Source: UMGS1307 sp964523005 (GTDB taxonomy: Bacteria > Bacillota > Clostridia > Oscillospirales > CAG-382). Taken from it: a DNA stretch of 11,324 nucleotides. The position numbers and the translations under genes were made by a program. The stretch is taken from contig CAZFZL010000046.1 of the NCBI GenBank assembly GCA_964523005.1, positions 1 through 11,324 of the forward strand, read 5' to 3'. Positions 1 to 6,385 of the stretch are shown in pieces (the stretch's first letter is position 1; each line of letters begins with the position of its first letter). A model generated the notes under the pieces. The model saw only the letters and a list, made by a program, of their open reading frames with translations. It had not been told where the DNA came from and ran no database searches.

Positions 1-2031
1 ACCGGCAACATTCGTGGGAGCAAAAACTGCTGCGTTGAGCCAATCGGTGTTTGTGTAAGTGCCTTCTTCTGCGTAGTAAAGAATTCTCTGAGCGCCGCCG
101 TTCGAACCGTCGTAAATGCCTGCGAGAGAGTAGTTTGTGCCGTTGCCGTTAGTATCGAGAACTGCATTGACATAGAGTTTGTCGGGTTCTTCGTTGGCAT
201 ATATTTCTGCTTCGGAAGCCCAGATGTGACCTGAAGCTGAGCCTATAACATCAAATTTGACGTAGCGTCCGGAGACGGTGTGGTCAAGATTTATACCATA
301 GATGTAGCCCTGCCATGCGCCGTCTTCTTCGCCTGTTCCGACTGCTTCGCCAGAGTGAACGGTAGCTGCGACCTTGTTCCAGGTCTGACCGTCATCGGAT
401 ACATAAACAGCAACTGACTGGGTGTAGGATATTCCCCAGCCGCCGCCGGACATTCCGAAATAGAAGCCGAAGAGGTTGGCGTTTATTTCGCCAAGGTCGA
501 ATACGAACGCGAGGTTCTCTTCGTAGAAGTGAACTGAATCCGAACCTGTCGTTTCGTTGGTGAAGCCTCCGCCGTCCACGAGCTCTGCGCCCGTAGAAGT
601 TCCGTAATAATCGGAAGTGACTTTATCTTCGCCGTTGAGGAGGAATACGGTGTCGTCAGCGGGATCTACGAAGACGATCTTTGAGAGATCTGTGTCGTAA
701 ACGGCCTTCCACTCTTTTCCGTCAGCGTCCGTGTAGATCGTATCGTATGCGGAAGCTATATTATGAACGGATTTCAAATCAGAAACATCGCCGGTGGATG
801 CCGCGTATGCGGGAGGATTGATTATCGTCGCTGCTTCGGGCTGATCACCCCATGTGCAAGCATGGAATCCGTCTTCCCAGTCTTCAAGGAAAATGACTGA
901 ATCAACGGTGATGCTGCCGTCTGTTTCATCGACTGTTATAGCTTCGAGCATGATATCGTCAACGCACGTGATGCCGGTAGCGTTCCAGAAGCCAACGGAC
1001 ATCGTAGCAAAGCTTGCGCCTGCCGGAGCTACTTTGTTGAGAGTGAAGGACTCCCAGTCTGCGTCTGCAACAAGTTTTGCAAAATCTGCAAATGCAAGAA
1101 AGTCGCCGTTTTCATCATAGAAATAGATGTTAATATATGCGCTGCCGCCGGTAACTGCTATGTTTTCGCCTTTAAAATTAGCAGAGAGGCGATATGTCGT
1201 GCCGCCAACAATACCGTCTACTCTATGGGTAATGTTAGCACTGTCAATCTTAAGATATGCTGTGTTGTTTACATATGATCCGGCAAGTTTGAAATCGCCG
1301 AGGGTCACTGCTGCCGGCCACGGGGCGGAATCCTTCCAGTAGTCGCCTTTGTTCTCGAGAGTAGAGTCAAGAGAATGCAGTGCATCGTATTTGTAAACTG
1401 CTGCTGCCGTTTCATCAACTTCAGTAGTTTCGGGATCATCAACAACTGCTGCGGTGTTGTAGATGTTGTCCTGGGAGCCGGTGAAGAGGAATTTTACGGA
1501 GGTAGCGGAGGTCACACCGAGGCTTGCGAGCGGAATGCTGACTTCGATGTAGAGATAATCAGCGCCTTCGGTAGCGGCACAAACGAGGCCTGTCGTTGCT
1601 CCGTTGTCTTTTGTCTCTTTGATTATCGACGTAGCGCCATCGGCTTTGTCATACGTGAAATCGAAAAGATTCGTTCTCGCGGCATCTGCCGGAGTGGAAT
1701 CGATCCAGAGACGGAGGTTGGTGGCGCCAGTCTGGGTTGTTGAAGTCCAGCGAGGAGCCTGATTGAATTTGAATGCGAAGTAAATGTTGGTAGAGTCGAT
1801 TCTGTACTGATAATCGTAATCGAAATCAGTATCGATAGAATTGTGTTGGAACCAGCCGGTATCCTTCGCCACGTTCGTCCATCCGTCTGCTGCCCAGCCG
1901 TTGTCGGTGACAACGCCGTCGACAGTAATGGTCTCAGTTGGTACAGAGGTAAGCGTAGCACCGACGGAGAAGGTGATGACGGATGAAAGAATCAGAGCCA
2001 GAGTAAGTACAAAAGCCAGAGTCTTTTTCAT
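1..2031 (-). CDS. Large secreted multidomain carbohydrate-binding-type protein (N-terminal 677 residues; C-terminus beyond left edge)
   Basis: The minus frame is open without a stop from 2031 to the window edge, exactly 677 codons. It begins with a clear signal peptide (MKK, hydrophobic core 5-21, likely cleavage after VGA at residue 25) and no lipobox, so export by Sec is expected. Residues about 33-185 resemble family-9/DOMON-like carbohydrate-binding modules: a TITVDG opening, aromatic-rich strands, LRLWID at 106-111 and YIEVSIPLASLG at 161-172. Residues about 240-365 look like a second beta-sandwich module of CBM4/9 type (TYRLSANFKG, then a FYDENGDF turn). Residues about 462-613 resemble a discoidin/F5-8C module (FDLGE, VAVYVSDDGQTWNKV, GRYVKFDVIG, EAEIYA). 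A further segment begins near 617. No catalytic domain is visible; an enzyme, dockerin or surface anchor could lie off-window. ATG 2031 is chosen over in-frame ATG 2040 because GAAAGG at 2041-2046 sits 9 nt before it. Module names are recognition by eye. Likely role: polysaccharide binding at or outside the cell surface. Confidence 0.85.
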   Translation of the reverse strand, partial: MKKTLAFVLTLALILSSVITFSVGATLTSVPTETITVDGVVTDNGWAADGWTNVAKDTGWFQHNSIDTDFDYDYQYRIDSTNIYFAFKFNQAPRWTSTTQTGATNLRLWIDSTPADAARTNLFDFTYDKADGATSIIKETKDNGATTGLVCAATEGADYLYIEVSIPLASLGVTSATSVKFLFTGSQDNIYNTAAVVDDPETTEVDETAAAVYKYDALHSLDSTLENKGDYWKDSAPWPAAVTLGDFKLAGSYVNNTAYLKIDSANITHRVDGIVGGTTYRLSANFKGENIAVTGGSAYINIYFYDENGDFLAFADFAKLVADADWESFTLNKVAPAGASFATMSVGFWNATGITCVDDIMLEAITVDETDGSITVDSVIFLEDWEDGFHACTWGDQPEAATIINPPAYAASTGDVSDLKSVHNIASAYDTIYTDADGKEWKAVYDTDLSKIVFVDPADDTVFLLNGEDKVTSDYYGTSTGAELVDGGGFTNETTGSDSVHFYEENLAFVFDLGEINANLFGFYFGMSGGGWGISYTQSVAVYVSDDGQTWNKVAATVHSGEAVGTGEEDGAWQGYIYGINLDHTVSGRYVKFDVIGSASGHIWASEAEIYANEEPDKLYVNAVLDTNGNGTNYSLAGIYDGSNGGAQRILYYAEEGTYTNTDWLNAAVFAPTNVAG

Positions 2032-2040
2032 TGAGTACAT

Positions 2041-2046
2041 CCTTTC
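2041..2046 (-). promoter_or_regulatory. Ribosome binding site deciding the start of the secreted protein
   Basis: GAAAGG on the minus strand lies 9 nt before ATG 2031. The in-frame ATG at 2040 directly abuts it and could not be initiated from it, so the signal peptide begins MKKTLAF. Confidence 0.7.
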
Positions 2047-2147
2047 TTAATGTAAAAATGTTTTTGGATACAAACGCGGGACTTAAAGAGAACAGGCGTT
2101 CCGCTTCCGCCATTCAGAATTGTGCCCCTATTGTTTCCGTTTGTGAT

Positions 2148-2176
2148 ATTTTACCACGCAGTAGTCACAAAGTCAA
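2148..2176 (-). promoter_or_regulatory. Sigma-A-type promoter with extended -10 for the secreted protein
   Basis: On the minus strand TTGACT (2176-2171) is followed after exactly 17 nt by TAAAAT (2153-2148). A TGn extension immediately precedes the -10. Transcription should start near 2141, giving a 5' leader of about 110 nt. The leader contains only a small possible hairpin (GGCG at 2111-2108 with CGCC at 2098-2095, 9-nt loop); I do not recognise a riboswitch in it. The promoter lies just downstream of the terminator of the preceding gene, so the secreted protein is its own transcription unit. Confidence 0.8.
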
Positions 2177-2196
2177 TAAGTTTTTTCAAATTTGAT

Positions 2197-2234
2197 AAAA
2201 AAACCGCCGAAAATATAAAATAATTCGGCAGTTT
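2197..2234 (-). terminator. Intrinsic terminator of the RNHCP-membrane protein unit
   Basis: On the minus strand an 11-bp stem (2234-2224 with 2211-2201, one G-U wobble, core CTGCCGAA/TTCGGCGG) encloses a 12-nt AT-rich loop. It is followed by a run of seven T (2203-2197). It sits 40 nt past the stop codon of the membrane protein gene. There is no T-run on the plus-strand side, so it works in one direction. Confidence 0.85.
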
Positions 2235-2273
2235 GTTCATAATTAAGCAATAAAATTGATCCCGGCGAAAAAA

Positions 2274-3275
2274 TCAGCTCTCGTAGTCGTAGATGGTGCT
2301 TTCAAGGAAGAACCCGATATAATCGAATTTTTCTAAAACACCGGCGTTTTCTCCGCGGATCAGGCACGGCTCGAGCGTCACCTGAAGATACACGACGCCT
2401 TTTCTTCCGCCGATGAAGGTGATGCTGTCGTAGTCGAAGCCGTTTTGCGTAAGGATATCGGCGTAAGCGATCGCGTCGGCGCGGAACGAATCGGCCGAAT
2501 ACTCTCTGGTGAGATATACATAATAGGAAACATCCTCGTTTTCAACAGCGGTGTTGAGTGACGCGGTCGTGTACGGATAGCCGTCTATGTCTTTTCCGCA
2601 GACCTTGAAGCGCCCTTTTGGGTATGCACTGCGCAGTGTATCGGTGAGTACATTGATTTTTTCTTTCATCAGAAGGCTTTTCGTATATGTGATGAAACCG
2701 TCTTTTATCCGTCCGTCTTTGCAGCTTACCTTAACACTGTCGTTAGTCGGGTCTGAGGGCAGTGAGAGTGTGGCGGCGAAGCGGCGCGCCGTATAGTCGA
2801 ACGAGACAGTGTAGGATGAAAATTCAGGCTTTGCATAAGTTTCTGTTATATAATCGTCTATTGCCGAGCGGGAGACGAGTGCACTGACGATGTTCGAATG
2901 AAAATACATATGGACACCGAGCGCGACAGCGAGAACGAGAACCGAGCAGACAATGCTAACGGCGTTTTTCTTTCTGAAAAGTCGTATGCAAAACATTCCG
3001 CCGACTCCGGCGGCAACGCTTACTCCGGTGCTTAGCAGGATGGAAGCGGTGTCGGGCATGAATACGGATGAATAGACGAGTGAAAAGACTGCGAAGAAAG
3101 CCGCTTGTACCGCGAACGGCAGGTCGATGAAGCCGCAAACCATGCCGCAGAAGACCACGAGCGGCAGCGACTTCCACACGCCCGTGTCGGTGCACAACAG
3201 ATAACAGCCGCAGAAGACGACGAGCGCGGATAGGATGAATTTGAAATAATAATTATTAATGATTTTTGTTTTCAT
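2274..3275 (-). CDS. Unrecognised polytopic membrane protein with soluble C-terminal domain
   Basis: I do not recognise a family. The 333-residue product has five apparent hydrophobic helices (about 11-28, 35-52, 55-73, 77-98 and 105-125) connected by very short loops. A mostly polar region of about 205 residues (126-333) follows. A basic RLFRKKN stretch (98-104) between helices four and five suggests a cytoplasmic loop there; by the positive-inside rule the C-terminal half would then be outside, though this is weak. The C-terminal part is rich in tyrosine and acidic residues and shows no motif I can name. AAGGA (3286-3282) lies 6 nt before the ATG and overlaps the stop codon of the upstream RNHCP gene, so the two are probably co-transcribed and translationally coupled. 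An intrinsic terminator follows the stop. Real coding is supported by the ribosome binding site, the terminator placement and the coherent membrane pattern. Confidence 0.85.
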   Translation of the reverse strand: MKTKIINNYYFKFILSALVVFCGCYLLCTDTGVWKSLPLVVFCGMVCGFIDLPFAVQAAFFAVFSLVYSSVFMPDTASILLSTGVSVAAGVGGMFCIRLFRKKNAVSIVCSVLVLAVALGVHMYFHSNIVSALVSRSAIDDYITETYAKPEFSSYTVSFDYTARRFAATLSLPSDPTNDSVKVSCKDGRIKDGFITYTKSLLMKEKINVLTDTLRSAYPKGRFKVCGKDIDGYPYTTASLNTAVENEDVSYYVYLTREYSADSFRADAIAYADILTQNGFDYDSITFIGGRKGVVYLQVTLEPCLIRGENAGVLEKFDYIGFFLESTIYDYES

Positions 3276-3284
3276 CAGGTGTCC

Positions 3285-3602
3285 TTATCTGTTATAGACG
3301 TTTGTCAGAAACAAAAGCTTCTCCCTGTCGTCGTCGGGCGCGGCGGTATTGCGGCGCTCAAAACCGCATTTTTCACAGCAGTGGAGTATCACAAGCCCCT
3401 TCTTCGATGACAGGTCAACCGCCGTCGGTCTCATTAGTCCGCCGCATTCGCTCGCGCGATCTCCCGGATTGACATCGACATGCAGCGACCAAAGGCAGTA
3501 CGGGCAGTGGTTTCTGGAAGAAAACCCCAGCGGCGAAACATCTTTTTTACAGTGCGCGCAGACGAAGCCGGAATCGTTTTTCGTAAATTTTTTACTGTCC
3601 GT
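3285..3602 (-). CDS. RNHCP-domain zinc-ribbon protein, apparent ACG start
   Basis: This small gene is easily missed because no ATG, GTG or TTG lies in frame between the upstream stop (TGA, just past the T-rich tract) and the conserved domain. The frame reads KKFTKNDSGFVCAHC and contains the family-defining RNHCP at residues 30-34. It continues YCLWSLHVDVNPGDR and CGGLMRP, then HCCEKCGF. Cysteines C15, C18, C33, C36, C75/C76 and C79 (counted from the ACG) can form zinc-ribbon sites. The 105-residue length matches the RNHCP family (about 90-100 residues), whose function is unknown. GGAGG at 3615-3611 is followed after 8 nt by ACG at 3602-3600, just where family members start, so I place the start there. 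It could be a true near-cognate start, a recent start-codon mutation or a sequencing error. The downstream membrane gene starts 9 nt after its stop. Confidence 0.8.
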   Translation of the reverse strand, partial: TDSKKFTKNDSGFVCAHCKKDVSPLGFSSRNHCPYCLWSLHVDVNPGDRASECGGLMRPTAVDLSSKKGLVILHCCEKCGFERRNTAAPDDDREKLLFLTNVYNR

Positions 3603-3610
3603 TTCAGCCG

Positions 3611-3615
3611 CCTCC
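3611..3615 (-). promoter_or_regulatory. Ribosome binding site of the RNHCP gene
   Basis: A perfect GGAGG on the minus strand lies 8 nt upstream of the proposed ACG start. It is the main reason to believe translation begins there rather than at an in-frame codon farther up or down. Confidence 0.65.
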
Positions 3616-3623
3616 GTAAAAAA

Positions 3624-3657
3624 AATAAGTAAAAATCAAAAAAAGTGTTTACTTTTT
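3624..3657. repeat. AT-rich inverted repeat in the divergent promoter region
   Basis: Arms AATAAGTAAA (3624-3633) and TTTACTTTTT (3648-3657) are inverted copies with one mismatch, 14 nt apart. The right arm covers the candidate -35 of the plus-strand promoter. In the minus transcript the repeat would form a weak hairpin before the RNHCP ribosome binding site. It may be an operator or just a product of the A/T-rich composition. Confidence 0.35.
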
Positions 3658-3676
3658 CCCTACAGTTAATTATAAT
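3648..3676 (+). promoter_or_regulatory. Promoter for the DUF1385-prmC cluster
   Basis: TTTACT (3648-3653), a 17-nt spacer and a perfect TATAAT (3671-3676) form a good sigma-A-type promoter. The start of transcription would be near 3683, inside the AAAGGAG at 3679-3685. This bears on which start codon of the DUF1385 gene is used. Confidence 0.7.
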
Positions 3677-3697
3677 ACAAAGGAGTATGAATTGCAA
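3669..3697 (-). promoter_or_regulatory. Candidate promoter for the RNHCP-membrane protein unit
   Basis: On the minus strand TTGCAA (3697-3692), a 17-nt spacer and TATAAT (3674-3669) form a promoter whose -10 overlaps the plus-strand TATAAT by four bases, within the palindromic core ATTATAAT. Transcription would start near 3662 and give a leader of about 60 nt before the ACG. The -10 is perfect; the -35 matches consensus at four of six bases. Confidence 0.55.
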
Positions 3698-4762
3698 CAG
3701 AAAGTTTTGAGGAACAAATATTACAAAATGAGCAGAAATAAAAAGGAAATAAATCCTCGGCTCGGAACGGTGGGCGGCGAAGCCGTCATCGAAGGCGTCA
3801 TGATGCGCAGCAAGGAGCGCCAGTCTATCGCGGTGCGTCAGGAGAACGGCGAGATCGTCGTAAAAAACAAAAAGAATAAAAGCATAAAGGATAAATCGAA
3901 GTTCTTCCGTATTCCGTTTATACGCGGTATCGTCAATTTCGTCGAGGCGTTGATCATGTCATATTCGACGCTCAACGACGCCACGGCCATGCTGGGCATA
4001 GAAGAAGAACCGGGAAAATTCGAGAAGTGGCTCAAGAAGAAATTCGGTGCGTCGCTGATGAGCGTGATGATGGTGTTTTCGATCGTGTTTGCGATAGCGC
4101 TCGTGGTGGTGCTGTTCGTGTACCTGCCGATAATTTCCACAAACGGCATAGCAAAGCTCCTGAGCATCGATCTTGGCTATTGGAAGGGCGCGGTAGAAGG
4201 CGTTTTCAAGGTCATCATATTCGTGTTGTACCTGTTTTTGGCTTCACTGCTGCCTGATATGCGTCGTGTGTTTGAGTATCACGGTGCAGAGCACAAGACG
4301 GTGTTTTGCTATGAAAAAGGACTTGAGCTGACAGTCGAGAACGTGAAAAAGCAGAGCCGCTTTCATCCGCGCTGCGGAACGGCGCTGATGTTCGTGATAA
4401 TACTTATATCGATAATCGTATCGTCCTTCATTCCGCCTGAGCTGGTAACATGGGAACGCGCAGCGTTGAAGATACTTCTTCTGCCGATAGTCGTCGGTAT
4501 AGGATATGAGTTCATAGCGTATGCCGGAAGACATGAAAACGTCGTAACACGCACGCTTTCCGCGCCGGGACTGTGGATGCAGCGCATAACGACCAAGGAG
4601 CCGGACGCGTCTCAGATGGAGTGCGCGATAGCCGCGCTCAAATCATCGATGCCGTCGGTGTTCCCGGATTATGCGCCGGTACAGTTTACCGAAGCGAAGG
4701 AGCCGGAGATACCGGAGAAGACCGAGGAAGTGAAGGCCGCTGATGAAAACGACGGTAAATGA
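3692..4762 (+). CDS. DUF1385 family membrane protein (YqhQ-like)
   Basis: The product matches the DUF1385 family of Firmicutes (Bacillus YqhQ is a member); its biochemical role is not established. Seen motifs, numbered from the TTG start: GGEAVIEGVMMRS at 28-40, YHGAEHKTVFCYEKG at 196-210, HPRCGT at 225-230 and a conserved TKEPDASQMECAI tract near 301. Hydrophobic helices lie at about 121-147, 170-187, 231-248 and 257-277, so it is a cytoplasmic membrane protein. The tail after about 330 is charged and probably disordered. Two starts are possible. TTG 3692 has AAGGAG 6 nt upstream. ATG 3728 (residue 13) has GAGGA with a long 14-nt gap, but fits better if transcription begins near 3683, which would remove part of the first ribosome binding site. 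The family core begins at about residue 23 in either case. The 3' end overlaps prmC by 20 nt, a conserved neighbourhood in Clostridia. Confidence 0.9.
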   Translation: MQQKVLRNKYYKMSRNKKEINPRLGTVGGEAVIEGVMMRSKERQSIAVRQENGEIVVKNKKNKSIKDKSKFFRIPFIRGIVNFVEALIMSYSTLNDATAMLGIEEEPGKFEKWLKKKFGASLMSVMMVFSIVFAIALVVVLFVYLPIISTNGIAKLLSIDLGYWKGAVEGVFKVIIFVLYLFLASLLPDMRRVFEYHGAEHKTVFCYEKGLELTVENVKKQSRFHPRCGTALMFVIILISIIVSSFIPPELVTWERAALKILLLPIVVGIGYEFIAYAGRHENVVTRTLSAPGLWMQRITTKEPDASQMECAIAALKSSMPSVFPDYAPVQFTEAKEPEIPEKTEEVKAADENDGK

Positions 4763-5573
4763 GCTGCGCAGAGCGCTTTGCGAAACGCTCACGCCGAGCA
4801 CGGACGAAGCGTCGGTGCTTGCCGATATGATAATCTCGTTCGCGCTGTGTACCGACAGGGCGACGCTTCTGACGCTTACCGACGTTCAGGTCGATGAGCA
4901 GACAGTTATAATATGTGAGGATATGGTACGCCGCTTCATCGGCGGCACGCCGGTGCAGTATATATTCGGCGAATGCTATTTCGCAGGCCATCCCGTGAAA
5001 ATAGGCAGCGGCTGCTTCATACCGCGCAGTGACACGGAGGTGCTTGCCGCGGCTGCCGTCGCGCTGCTTCCGGAAAACGGCAGCTTTGCAGACATATGCT
5101 GCGGAAGCGGATGTATTTCGCTCGCGGTCGCATCGGAGCGGCCGGACGCAAAGGGGCTTGCACTCGATTATTATCCGAAGCCGCTTAGCTTTTCCGAAGA
5201 AAATCTGAAGGACTGCAAAAACGTGAGCGTAAGACGCTTCGATGCGCTTGACGCTCAGGAATACGCATCTGTCGGAAAGCTTGACATGATCCTTTCCAAT
5301 CCTCCGTACATTCCGACGGAGGATATCGACTTTCTTGACACACACGTTCAGTGCGAGCCGCGCACGGCTCTGGACGGCGGAGAGGACGGTCTGAGGTTTT
5401 ACAGAGCGATAATCGAATACGGCAAAGGCTACCTGAACGAAAACGGAAGATTTCTGTTCGAGGTCGGGTACGATCAGGCGCAGAGCGTATGCGAGCTGCT
5501 CGAAAAAGCGGGATTCAACGCACACACTAAGCAGGACCTCGGCGGAATAGAAAGACTTGTTTATACTGATTAA
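4743..5573 (+). CDS. prmC: Peptide chain release factor N5-glutamine methyltransferase
   Basis: PrmC transfers a methyl group from S-adenosylmethionine to the glutamine of the GGQ loop of release factors RF1 and RF2, which speeds peptide release at stop codons. The 276-residue product has the usual length and order. It has a helical N-terminal substrate domain ending in GGTPVQYIFGE (67-77) and FIPRSDTE (92-99). The SAM-binding glycine loop is DICCGSGCI (117-125). The catalytic NPPY lies at 186-189, then EPRTALDGGEDGLRFYR (205-221) and the terminal IERLVY. ATG 4743 lies inside the end of the DUF1385 gene, with GAAGG 6 nt upstream, so translation is likely coupled. The family often has VD at the acidic residue that contacts SAM; here the context is LALDYYP (139-145). 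The release factor gene prfA, a common neighbour, does not follow. Confidence 0.95.
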   Translation: MKTTVNELRRALCETLTPSTDEASVLADMIISFALCTDRATLLTLTDVQVDEQTVIICEDMVRRFIGGTPVQYIFGECYFAGHPVKIGSGCFIPRSDTEVLAAAAVALLPENGSFADICCGSGCISLAVASERPDAKGLALDYYPKPLSFSEENLKDCKNVSVRRFDALDAQEYASVGKLDMILSNPPYIPTEDIDFLDTHVQCEPRTALDGGEDGLRFYRAIIEYGKGYLNENGRFLFEVGYDQAQSVCELLEKAGFNAHTKQDLGGIERLVYTD

Positions 5574-5584
5574 AGGAGCACATG

Positions 5585-6385
5585 ATGACGCCGCAGATTA
5601 TCACGTCAAGAACAAACGACAAGATAAAGCAGGCAGTAAAGCTCAACGACAGGCGTGAGCGTGAAGCACTGCGCCTTTTCAGGTTTGAGGGCGTAAAGCT
5701 GCTTTGCGAATATCTGGCGGCAGGGATGACGGCAAGTTCAATTTTTGTACGTGACGATGTATACGACAAATATGCACATATCGCAAAAGAATCAGGCGGC
5801 GATGTCTATATCGTCCCGGCACAGGTATACGAAAAGCTTACGCAGGAGAGCGCGCCGGACGGCGTACTCTGTATCGCACCGTTTTGTGATAATGTGAGAA
5901 ACGGCGGATATTACGGCGGCGGAATCGTGCTTGAAGCGCTGCGTGACAGCGGCAATGTCGGAGCATGTCTGAGGAGCGCCATGGCGTTCGGTATTAAAAA
6001 CGTCTATGTCAGCGCAGACTGCGCGGATATTTTTTCACAGAAGACCGTAAGAAGCGCCATGGGCGCTGTTTTCAATATTAATATAACGACGGTCTCTGAT
6101 GTTCCCGAACTGCTGAAAAAACACATGGCGGCAGGCGGCAGATGCTGTGCTGCTATGCCGGCGGACGGCCCGCTGCTGCTCGGAAATGTAGCGCTCTCAT
6201 ACGACGACATAACGGTCATCGGAAACGAAGGACACGGAATCTCCGATGATACGGCGAAGCTGTGTACCGCTCTGACGATACCGATGGACAGCAGGACGGA
6301 GAGCCTGAATGCGGCGGTCGCCGCCGCAGTAATCATGTGGGAGACGGCACGGTGCGAGGCTGCCGGAAAGACAGGAGGCGGCTGA
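5585..6385 (+). CDS. SpoU/TrmH family RNA 2'-O-ribose methyltransferase
   Basis: The 266-residue product methylates the 2'-hydroxyl of a ribose in tRNA or rRNA using S-adenosylmethionine; the exact target nucleotide cannot be told from sequence. Residues 1-105 form the small L30e-like substrate-binding domain (FEGVKLLCEYL near 34-44). Residues 114-256 form the knotted SPOUT domain. Its motifs are: motif 1 around RDSGNVGACLR (120-130, with the catalytic-type arginine), IFSQKTVRSAMGAVF (149-163), motif 2 VIGNEGHGIS (211-220) and motif 3 IPM..TESLNAAVAAA (232-248). The family usually has DPGN in motif 1; here it is DSGN. AAAGGAG (5572-5578) overlaps the prmC stop and lies 6 nt before ATG 5585 but only 3 nt before ATG 5582, so I take the second ATG. 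Its stop overlaps the dprA start. Confidence 0.92.
   Translation: MTPQIITSRTNDKIKQAVKLNDRREREALRLFRFEGVKLLCEYLAAGMTASSIFVRDDVYDKYAHIAKESGGDVYIVPAQVYEKLTQESAPDGVLCIAPFCDNVRNGGYYGGGIVLEALRDSGNVGACLRSAMAFGIKNVYVSADCADIFSQKTVRSAMGAVFNINITTVSDVPELLKKHMAAGGRCCAAMPADGPLLLGNVALSYDDITVIGNEGHGISDDTAKLCTALTIPMDSRTESLNAAVAAAVIMWETARCEAAGKTGGG
6373..6378 (+). promoter_or_regulatory. Ribosome binding site fixing the dprA start
   Basis: AGGAGG lies 6 nt before ATG 6385, inside the last codons of the methyltransferase gene. It rules for this start over the upstream in-frame ATG at 6262, which would give an arginine-rich extension unlike DprA. Confidence 0.8.

Noticed and set aside
854..2050. Several plus-strand frames of 69-122 codons across 854-2050
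   Set aside because: All are antisense to the continuous 677-codon secreted protein, which has a signal peptide, promoter and ribosome binding site.
2032..2141. Possible cyclic-di-GMP or other riboswitch in the leader of the secreted protein
   Set aside because: I could not match conserved cores of a known class, and the only hairpin is 4 bp.
3604..3639. Short leader frame (TTG start, 12 codons with stop) before the RNHCP gene
   Set aside because: It has no ribosome binding site and is mostly T-tract; likely chance.
3434..3697. 87-codon minus-strand frame with an ATG upstream of the RNHCP gene
   Set aside because: It is out of frame with the RNHCP domain, its start overlaps the candidate promoter -35, and its basic, low-complexity translation resembles nothing known. 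I also considered a frameshift joining it to the RNHCP frame, but the family begins where the ACG is, so no upstream extension is needed.
4686..5525. 279-codon open frame antisense to prmC
   Set aside because: It mirrors the prmC codons, has no ribosome binding site, and its arginine- and alanine-rich translation fits no family, while the plus strand encodes a clear PrmC.
6262..6384. Longer dprA reading frame starting at 6262
   Set aside because: The extra 41 residues are arginine-rich and come from the methyltransferase gene read in another frame; AGGAGG and the TGATG overlap point to 6385.
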